Shown here one piece after another: positions 56,376 through 64,000 of a DNA stretch of 64,000 bases (the first letter of the stretch is position 1; every line of letters starts with the position of its first letter). Position numbers and translations under genes: made by a program. The notes under the pieces were generated by a model. That model was not told where the DNA came from, searched no databases, and saw only the letters and a program-made list of their open reading frames with translations. This DNA is from Meandrina meandrites (Eukaryota > Cnidaria > Anthozoa > Scleractinia > Meandrinidae): contig OY855903.1 in assembly GCA_963693305.1 (NCBI GenBank), forward strand, positions 52,041,150 to 52,105,149. Reading direction: 5' to 3'.

Positions 56376-56386
56376 TCAATCAATCT

Positions 56387-56418
<32 letters not shown>

Positions 56419-56745
56419 CTCAACCAAACAAACAATAACTTTATGAATGTGTCGGTTCATGGATTAAAGAACGAGATATATTCATGTGTAACACCCTTGT
56501 TTTTATATTCATGTGTATTAAAAACACGGTTATTTCGGTTCATGGATTAAAGAACGAGGTATATTCATGTGTAACACGCTTGTTTTCATATTCATGTGTA
56601 TTAAAAACACGCTTATTTCGGTTCACGGATTAAAGAACGATGTATATTCATGTGTAACAAGCTTGTTTTCATATTCATGTGTATTAAAAACATGCTTATT
56701 TCGGTTAACGTTTATGGATTATAGAACGAGGTATATTCATGTGTA
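56376..56745. repeat. (AATC)n run followed by 83-bp tandem repeat
   Basis: CAATCAATCAATC... at 56385-56420, then about 3.5 copies of an 83-bp unit containing TTATTTCGGTTCATGGATTA and GGTATATTCATGTGTAACAC (starts near 56530, 56613, 56696). Confidence 0.8.
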
Positions 56746-56759
56746 ACGCGTGTTTCAAG

Positions 56760-57117
56760 GTTATTTTGTCGAGTAGACCACTCGTACCGTACGACTCTTT
56801 CAACTCGACAACTTTTCGCTGCGGCCCTTTGAGTGAACTAATTAATTAGATGCAGTTTTCGAGTCGACAAATTAATTTTTGTCGAGTTGACAATAATTCT
56901 GTCCACTCGTACGACTCGTTTGACTCGACAACTTTTTGGTGCGGCCCTTTGAGTGAACTAATGAGATGCATTTTTCCACTGGACAGCTCCAGTTGTCCAG
57001 TCGACAAAACCTGTTCACTCGTACGACTTGTAAAATGTATTTTTTCAATTGGTGTCGACTTGTCCACTCATACAACTCGTAAAACGTATTTTTCGACTCG
57101 TATCATGTCGACAGTAT
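56760..57117. repeat. CGTACGA/GTCGAC-rich degenerate repeats, inverted relative to the 139-bp array
   Basis: Blocks such as TCGACAACTTTTTGGTGCGG and CCCTTTGAGTGAACTAATGA occur twice, with GTCGAG/CTCGAC and CACTCGTACGACT throughout. The segment CATTTTTCCACTGGACAGCT is the reverse complement of the kind of sequence in the 54.5-kb array. Confidence 0.6.
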
Positions 57118-57470
57118 TGGACATGAGTGTTTGAGCGCAGCTCCCAGTGGCTTTGCTGAGTTGTACAACGTTTGTACGGCTAAGTATATTGTTGATGTCG
57201 TTGCAATGATTTCTTCACCGATGATTGTAAATTTGAGCCGCGAAGTCTGATTTTGTGATGGAGTCGGTGACACGTGGAACGACTTTTTGGTTGAATTCGA
57301 TTGCGTGGACATCTGCATAACTTTGGAGGCAAGTTGTTTTCTTCTCTGTATTTTTATGCGTGCTTGGAAATATATGATCGCTTTTATCGATCCGCGCATA
57401 TGTCGTTCTGCAACTTTGAGCTTTGATCGCTCGAGTAGCTAGTAGCGGCTGCCGGCCGTTATACATGCAT
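57118..57470. repeat. Dispersed duplicated segments (R2 and R3)
   Basis: 57118-57330 recurs at 59512-59660 and about 59990-60205 (GTACGGCTAAGTATATTGTT, ATGATTTCTTCGCCGATGAT). 57355-57470 recurs at 62770-62880 (TTTGAGCTTTGATCGCTCGA, GCGGCTGCCGGCCGTTAT). Confidence 0.7.
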
Positions 57471-57732
57471 GACTTGTAAAGATCTATACGGATTTACGTT
57501 GTTTTTACTCGTTTGACTCTCTTTTTGGTGGAATCTCAAGGATTGTAAAGGTTGAAATATTTAGTGTGATTTGTAGAACGCGAAATCGATTGTACACCCA
57601 CACTGAAACATGTCGATGACTACTTCGGAGCGGGTAGGTGCATGAACTTTAATACGAGAGAACTTTACGAGCGAACTCTTCCGAGTGAAACCTTTATCAG
57701 AAGCCTAGATTTTATAGTGAGCTATCTATATA

Positions 57733-58185
57733 ATGGAGTTTGAAACGCTAAGAGAATCATCAATACTTGCGGGAACTGACGCTGTTGAGCACTCAAGCAT
57801 TGCGAAAAACTGGACTACAGACATGCAACAGAGTTTTCCTTATCAACACAAGAATCTTCTCGAAGATGCAATGGACACCATATTTAAGCTTAGTTGCGCT
57901 CTAAAAGAAGAAACGAAAAACGAAATGAGTACTTCAAGCAGTTTTTGGGTAACTATATTCTTTCTTTCAATTTTTGTTTTTATAGTATTGGTTTCATTGG
58001 GTTTATCTTGCTTTGTTTTTATCGTTTCAATTATTGTAACAGCATATGCTCTTGTCCAGCACTTCATGTCGTATGTAGATGGCTATGTAGAGAATGTTGT
58101 TATTTCGGCATTTGATGATTGTGATATCTTAGACAAAGCTATTTACTCAACCGGAAATGTAAACAATTATTCAATGGCACAATAA
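57733..58185 (+). CDS. Small two-pass membrane protein, hypothetical
   Basis: 150 codons from an ATG in a tataATGG context. A 65-residue hydrophilic N-terminus (MEFETLRESSILAGTDAVEH onward, acidic) precedes two adjoining hydrophobic segments: VTIFFLSIFVFIVLVSLGL and SCFVFIVSIIVTAYALVQHF, about residues 73-115. A short acidic C-terminus ends NNYSMAQ. This is a membrane hairpin. Hairpin proteins of lipid droplets or ER are possible analogues, but no family is recognised. Single exon, no introns seen. It lies inside a mosaic of duplicated segments, and the sister locus at 62.8-62.9 kb lacks it, so it may be lineage-specific or carried by a repeat. Confidence 0.5.
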   Translation: MEFETLRESSILAGTDAVEHSSIAKNWTTDMQQSFPYQHKNLLEDAMDTIFKLSCALKEETKNEMSTSSSFWVTIFFLSIFVFIVLVSLGLSCFVFIVSIIVTAYALVQHFMSYVDGYVENVVISAFDDCDILDKAIYSTGNVNNYSMAQ

Positions 58186-58479
58186 AAGCAAGAAAAGACA
58201 TGAGATCTCGCAATGCGAAGTATGTTTACTATAATTATTGTCGTGTAAGGTTATGTAAACAGCGTGATCCAAGTTAATTTTTTAAAGAGAAGCCCGAGTA
58301 CACGCAGTTAAGCGTCTAGTTCATTTTGATTTGCATTGGGAGTAAAAGAAGCAAGTTCAGACAAATTCAAGTTTGTGTGTTGTTTGCGTGTTTTCGTGCT
58401 AGCGTGTGTACACTCTTTTCTCTGTACAGCGTTTACGATTGACGTTCAATTTCCGGAATGTGTTTTGATAGTGCCATGA
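58186..58479. other. 3' flank of the membrane-protein ORF
   Basis: An AATAAAAG (minus 3, 58182-58190) overlaps the stop region of the ORF and could act as its poly(A) signal; otherwise nothing seen. Confidence 0.35.
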
Positions 58480-58880
58480 GCAGGTTTGATTGCTGTGAAG
58501 ATTAAGCGTCGCATAAAATTTATTTTGAAATCGGCTAGGTTGACCTTTGTCGTGTGACACTGATAATCTTCTACAGGTCAGCTAGTGATTACACAAACTT
58601 CGCTTTCAATTTCGCTTTCACCGTCACATGCAAACTTAAGAAAATTCTGTTGATTTTTCTATAGGGCAGAAACAACATACACCTGATTTAAGGTAAAATA
58701 AAAATAAAATATGTTCACAATCGATTTTCAAATTATCATCACATACCCATCGAAACAAAACCATCAGCGCCTAAAGTACAATGGTCTGTCATCGGTCTTA
58801 ATAAACCGCAACGTCAAACTGAGAGTGGCGTTACATGTAGGTCTGCCAACCATCTGTCAACGGCCTTTTGTTGACATCTG
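58480..58880. repeat. Dispersed duplicated segment (R4)
   Basis: Recurs at 62940-63290 (CACTGATAATCTTCT, GATTACACAAACTTCGCTTT, AACAACATACACCTGATTTA) and in part at 59660-59780. Confidence 0.7.
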
Positions 58881-58959
58881 ATCGACCGAGGGAAGGATCG
58901 ACCGCTTCAAATCGCCACTGATTCCGTAACTCCCGTTTTGCATACGCAAAAACAGTCGT

Positions 58960-60205
58960 AAAAAGGGGCCTGTAATCTCCAGCAAAGTGAACATTATGGG
59001 TGTCAAACTCCAGTGTAAATATTACAACGGAAGCATCACGCGCGTTTTGTAAAAAAACTACTAATTTGTCAAGCCTTCACAAACTTCGAGCCTAGCAGTG
59101 GTCCATTGCTGGAATTCTTGATATTTATTGGGGGTTTACGATTCCAGTTTAGCTGGAATTCTTGATATTTATCGGAGGTTTACGATTCCAGTTTACGATT
59201 TGACTCTTGGACGGTTTGATAAAAGCGATTGCGCTGTACAAACGTCTACATTCGCACCCCAGACTGTTACAAGCCGGAACACGAAATTGTCACGCCAAAC
59301 AACCGGAAACTACGGCAGTTGCGTTACGTCTGTCAACCCTGTTAGTATTCTCGATTAAAATAGATCTTTCGCAATAATCATTGTACAAGTACAAGCCTGC
59401 AGGACGCCGTTTGGGATTACAGTCAGTAAAGTCGGCAAGGTTCTTATATCATGATATAAAGAGGCACATTGTTCGTCCTAAACTCTGCAGTCACAGCGAC
59501 AATCTTAACTTTTTGAGCGCAGCTCCCACTGGCGTTGCTGTGTTGTACAACGTTTGTACGGCTAAGTATATTGTTCATGTCGCTGCAATGATTTCTTCGC
59601 CGATGATTGTAAATTTCAGCCGCGAAGTCTAATTTTGTGGTGGAGTAGGTGACACGTGGAAGATTTTTCTATAGGGCAGAAACAACATACACCTGATATA
59701 AGGTAAAATAAAAATAAAATATGTTTACAATCGATTTTCAAATTATCATCACATACCCATCAAAACAAAACCATTAGCGCGTAACGTCTGTCAACCATCT
59801 GTCAAACCCTTTCCATTCACCATTAAAATAGATCTTTCGCAATAATTTGTACAACTACAAGCCTGCGGGACGCCGTTTGAGAGCCATGGCGTTGATTACG
59901 GACAGTAAAGTCGGCCGGGTTCTTATATCATGATAAGAGACACATTGTACGTCCTAAACTCTGCAGTCACAGCGAGAATCTTGGCTTATTGAGCTATCCC
60001 AGTGGGTTTGCTGAGTTGTACTACGTATGTACGGCTAAGTATATTGTTGATGTCGTTGCAATGATTTCTTCGCCGATGATTGTAAATTTAAGCCGCAAAA
60101 TCTGATTTTGTGGTGGAGTCGGTGACACGTGAAACGACTTCAGTTTTGGTTGAATTCGATTGCGAGGAAATCTCCATAACTTTGGAGGCAAGTACTTTTC
60201 TTCTC
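58960..60205. repeat. Mosaic of R1, R2 and R4 copies
   Basis: Successive partial copies of the segments described at 54.0, 57.1 and 58.5 kb in head-to-tail order. An internal 50-bp direct repeat (GGAATTCTTGATATTTAT) lies at 59110-59175. No independent gene. Confidence 0.65.
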
Positions 60206-60213
60206 TGTATTTT

Positions 60214-60335
60214 TAGCGGAGCTCCCGCGGGCGCCGAAGGCGCCCGCGGGCGGAGCACCATTGCTATAGAAATTGGTAACCCATCAAGCCGAGAAAATTT
60301 GGATGTCACGTCCGTCCGTCCGTCCGTCCGTCCGT
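60214..60335. repeat. GC-rich hairpin followed by (GTCC)n
   Basis: CCCGCGGGCGCC (60224-60235) and GGCGCCCGCGGG (60239-60250) form a tight stem with a GAA loop region. About six CGTC units follow at 60309-60335. Unlike its AT-rich surroundings in composition. Confidence 0.75.
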
Positions 60336-61784
60336 ACGCACGGATTAGGGCTGGGGACGAGTTTGTCTTTGTCCTTGATTTGGAGTCCTTCTCTGGCAAA
60401 CAGTAACACAAAAACATTTTTTGGTTTGTCGAGAGTTAACTTATTTGTCGTAGAAATTTGTTAAAACACTGTGTCACTTCAGGTTGTTTTTTCTCGCGTT
60501 TTCTTATGATCTGGACATTACATTGCAACTTAAACGAAGCGATTGGATGAAAGGGCGCTAAAATAGTTGGTACGTTGTTCACCTTTTAACCTGAATGAAA
60601 GACGTGAAGAGAGCATGCTGGAAAACATAGTGCTTCCTGAATATTTCTCACTCTATTTACTCATCAACTTTATGGAAACCTCATGCCAAATGATCTAGGA
60701 CAACCGCTTAACGGGATGATCCGAAATAATTGCCGACTTGAATATGATATACATCGGAAAACACCGAGAGTTGAAGCACTGCGGCTGACCTTGGCTGAAA
60801 AGCTGCTGAAAAGTTAATTGAACTGGAATAAAAGCGAGCTCAGAGCCGGTGAAGTTCACTAAGTGATGGACAAAAGACTGCTAACAGACCTAACAGCTAC
60901 ACCGAAAGGAAAGGAGAGATCGATCTTCGCCGATAATTCAAAACACTGTAAGAACTTATATGTCGGTGGTGTTGGAGTAAGCTTACAACGAGTGGCGTGT
61001 TCGCTTCCGATATTATTGCGCTGGTTTGAAATTTTAGCCCTGCAGAATTTACAAGCCTTCTCCAAACATGAGGTAACAAACGTAAATGTATGCACTAAGC
61101 ATAAGTCTTTTTTGTTGTGCATGAGAATCTGTTTATACTTCATTTATGAGCGAATTTGAAGTTGTGTCGGTTTCGCATCTTTTCGTAAATATTTACAATT
61201 CAATTAATGCTGCTCTCAAACTTGAAAATGTTTGTACATTTTATACAGACATTGTTTATTAAATAGTTCATTTGGACTAATTGTTTGGTGTTTTAGTTAG
61301 TCGAGTTAACTGTGATGTTCATTATTGGATTTTAAAAACAATATTAAATTATTAAGCTTCAAAATCACGATTTCGATTTGTAAAAATCCTGCAAACAAAA
61401 ACGAGTAAAACTACTCAGCGATACTGCACACCAAGATATTTTTAAGTGGTCTATTATCCAACCGCTCTTTTTGATACTCGATTGCATTTGTTTTGTTTCT
61501 CTTACCAGCGAGTGCGTTGAAATGATCTTGAAATCTTGCACGGGTAAACCAATATATATTTCGCCGATTTCGTTGCAAGTTACCCGTGTTTGGCTCAGTG
61601 AGTTCAGACTACCTCCCGGGCTTTCCCTACCGCATATTTGCTTACCAGAAATGAAGAAAATTGAATCAGTTCTCTGCGTAAAATTCCCTTAGGTATTTAG
61701 CAACGCATACGATAAAACAGAATTAGATTATTATCATGCAACTCAAACCGCAGCGAAAAGACAGAGGACGGTTCAAAACAACAT
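60336..61784. other. No features supported
   Basis: Several overlapping open frames of under 100 codons on both strands, none with splice sites, domains or start context that stand out. Confidence 0.4.
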
Positions 61785-62160
61785 TGGGACATTCCATTTT
61801 TTATCCGCACCCCCCCTATGGAAGGCGCGATTCCGACAGGTACCTTTTTTCCCAATTCAGATTCCGACACCCCAGAATTGGGTAAAATTACTATTCCGAC
61901 ACCCCAGTTTAGGGTAAAATTGCAATTCCGACACCCCAGTTTAGGGTGAAATTGTGATGGCGGCACCCCAATTTAGGGTGAAATTGTGATTCCGACACCC
62001 CAGGTCAAGTAAATTTGAATCCTATACCCCCAGATATTGTCAAATGGCGATTCCGATACTCAACATTTACTGTAAATTCCAGATTCCGACAGGGTCTGTT
62101 AAGACCTTACTGAAATATGCCTTCCACAGGGGGGGTGCGGATAAAAAATGGAATGTCCCA
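61785..62160. mobile_element. MITE with TGGGACATTCCATTTTTTAT ends and internal tandem repeats
   Basis: Left TGGGACATTCCATTTTTTAT continuing CCGCACCCCCC, right mirror ending AAAATGGAATGTCCCA. The interior has about five units of a roughly 33-bp repeat (ATTCCGACACCCCAGTTTAG). 376 bp, non-coding. Confidence 0.75.
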
Positions 62161-62563
62161 TTGTAAGCTTTATTCTAAGTTAGCGTGCACTACTTCCCAA
62201 ATCACAAACTGTCACAATTCTTACACAAAATCTGACTTACAAAACCGGCACCATCAATTTGCAGAGTTTGTTTTGCTGTGGTGATTTTCTCAGTTTGCCG
62301 TGATGTGAGTTTATTTGGTTTACTGTGTTTAGCAGCGATTTACTTTATTTTTCTGTACTTTTTTTTGCCTTGAGTTGATTTTTTGCCCTTACTGTTTGTA
62401 TTAAATCAAAACAAGATCAAGGTCCTTTTTACATTGAATAACTCATAAAGGTGTATTAATGTAGTGTACAGTAAACGTTGTAAAAAGTTTTACAAAGATA
62501 TCTGTTGTGTGCTCCTACGTGCGTACGTGAGGAACCCAATAAAGTGCACTCGTCAATTTCGGT

Positions 62564-62770
62564 TTACCTCGAAATATGTTGACATCGCTTTCGTCAACAA
62601 AACCGTGAGAGGTTTTTACATGTAAGATATTTTATACTTAAAAGTTTAACCATGAGCGATTAAAAACTAATTTATTTTGTACCACTGTATAAGCTTAGAA
62701 ATAGTGTGGCTACTTATTTGCTAATGATAAATGGGAGCTCCGCTTTTAGGCCTGCCTAAATCTATATATT
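62564..62770 (+). repeat. Paralogue of 44630-44900
   Basis: Carries the coding-like end KYVDIAFVNKTVRGF and then shared non-coding sequence (TTTAACCATGAGCGATTAAA, AAGCTTAGAAATAGTGTGGC, TTAGGCCTGCCTAAATCT). Confidence 0.6.
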
Positions 62771-63300
62771 ATGCGTGCTTGGAACTATATGATTGCCTTT
62801 TATCGATCCGCGCATCTGTTGTTATGCAACTTTGAGCTTTGATCGCTCGAGTGGCTAGTAGCGGCTGCCGGCCGTTATAATATATACATGGGAATGGGAA
62901 TCCGTCAGAATATCTGTGAACATGATAAGTTTAATTTTGCCTTGTTCGATTGTTTTAAAAGTTAAGCGTTCAATAAAATTTAATTTGAAATCTGCTGCGT
63001 TGTCGTTGACCTTTCCGGCACACAGCGTAACACAATCTCGCGCGACAATCTCAAGTGACACTGAGACACTGATAATCTTCTGTCAGCTAGCGATTACACA
63101 AACTTCGCTTTCAATTTTGATTTGTCCGTAACATGCAAGCTTGAGACAATTCTGTTAGTTTTTTTATGCGCAAAAACAACATACACCTGATTTATGACTA
63201 AATAAAAGCAGAATATGCTTACAATCAATTTTGAAATTATCATTACTTGATCAAAACAAAAACATAAGCGCGCACAGTACAGTGGTCTTTCCAACACAAA
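62771..63300. repeat. R3 and R4 copies in direct succession
   Basis: 62771-62880 matches 57355-57470 and 62940-63290 matches 58480-58880. The about 1 kb between them in the other locus, including the membrane-protein ORF, is absent here. Confidence 0.65.
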
Positions 63301-63339
63301 CTTCGGGCCTAGCCGTGGTCGATTACTGGATTTCTTGAT

Positions 63340-63950
63340 ATTTATCGGCGGTTCACGCTTCGAGTCTTCGACAGATTATCAATCCTACGAGAAGAAACCT
63401 CGTCTTCGACGGATTATCAATCAAATAATACGAGAAGAAACCTCGGGAACTCAGCGTTGAAAATGTGCATAGATAAAAGCGATTGCGCTGGGAAATACGT
63501 CTACGTTCGCACGCTACACTGTTACAAGCCGGAACACGAAATTCCAACCGTGGTAGATTACTGGATTTATTGATATTTATCGGCGGCTAAAACTTCAATC
63601 TTGAACGAAGCTGGTTCCCGGTGGATCGCAACAAAAGCGATCGCGATGGTTCGCAGTGATTCCTACGAGAAGAAACCTCGCCTTCGACGGATTATCAATC
63701 AAATAATACGAGAAGAAACCTCGGGAACTCAGCGTTGAAAATGTGCATAGATAAAAGCGATTGCGCTGGGAAATACGTCTACGTTCGCACGCTACACTGT
63801 TAGAAGACGGAACACGAAATTCCAACCGTGGTAGATTACTGGATTTATTGATATTTATCGGCGGCTAAAACTTCAATCTTTGAACGAAGCTGGTTTCCGG
63901 TGGATCGCAACAAAAGCGATCGCGATGGTTCGCAGTGATTCGCGGCAACT
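63340..63950. repeat. 278-bp tandem duplication
   Basis: TTCGACGGATTATCAATCAA occurs at 63405 and 63683; two nearly identical units run on to GTTCGCAGTGATTC. The unit is related to R1 (GATTGCGCTGGGAAATACGT, TTACAAGCCGGAACACGAAA). Confidence 0.8.
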
Positions 63951-64000
63951 TAAATAATAATTGGCGAAAAAAACTACAACGGCAGCCGCCAAAGCTGCTG

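Overview
This is eukaryotic, AT-rich DNA with short exons in long introns, GT-AG splice sites and very dense transposon debris. The universal stress protein, the NACHT-LRR gene, a tRNA-derived SINE, a BEL/Pao retrotransposon and the cut-and-paste transposon found here are all typical of anthozoan cnidarians. A stony coral is the most likely source; that is an inference from gene and repeat content, not from a database match.

Layout. 0-2.1 kb: first three coding exons of a universal stress protein gene (minus strand; the 3' part lies off the left edge). 2.1-4.9 kb: spacer with nested foldback elements. 4.93-6.70 kb: a complete three-exon homeobox gene (plus strand) with a paired-type intron after homeodomain residue 46 and a highly unusual lysine at position 51. 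6.7-11.5 kb: MITEs and degenerate repeats.

11.55-52.08 kb: one very long minus-strand gene, assembled here from six exons whose splice phases all fit. It encodes a four-pass membrane domain of the innexin/pannexin/LRRC8/CALHM general type (51.4-52.1 kb), two copies of a 33-nt micro-exon (49.7 and 48.9 kb), an 81-nt linker exon (42.7 kb), a large NACHT ATPase plus leucine-rich-repeat exon (26.0-28.3 kb) and an acidic repetitive C-terminal exon (11.6-11.8 kb). The predicted product is about 1,144 residues: a membrane-anchored NLR-like receptor, possibly pore-forming. The exon chain still needs transcript proof, and the join to the last exon is the weakest.

Two of its introns are packed with mobile DNA. 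The last intron holds a 10.6-kb transposon with inverted repeats of roughly 0.9 kb and TTAA target duplications (15071-25663). That transposon carries an eight-exon gene of about 1,180 residues with a transposase-like domain and a C2H2 finger. A 1,476-bp TTAA foldback element has inserted into one of its exons. The NACHT-upstream intron holds a Harbinger-like element (28797-30909) with a Mutator-like MITE inside it, and a young BEL/Pao LTR retrotransposon (30948-41668, LTRs differing at about 2 of 665 positions). The BEL/Pao element is itself split by a 5'-truncated L1/Tx1-like LINE with a 15-bp target duplication. A further inverted-repeat element lies at 41770-42656.

52-64 kb: mostly repeats. 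These include a hAT-like MITE, SINE and LINE remnants, 139-bp, 83-bp and 278-bp tandem arrays, and a mosaic of duplicated segments surrounding a small two-pass membrane protein ORF (57733-58185). No rRNA genes, CRISPR arrays or functional tRNA genes were seen.
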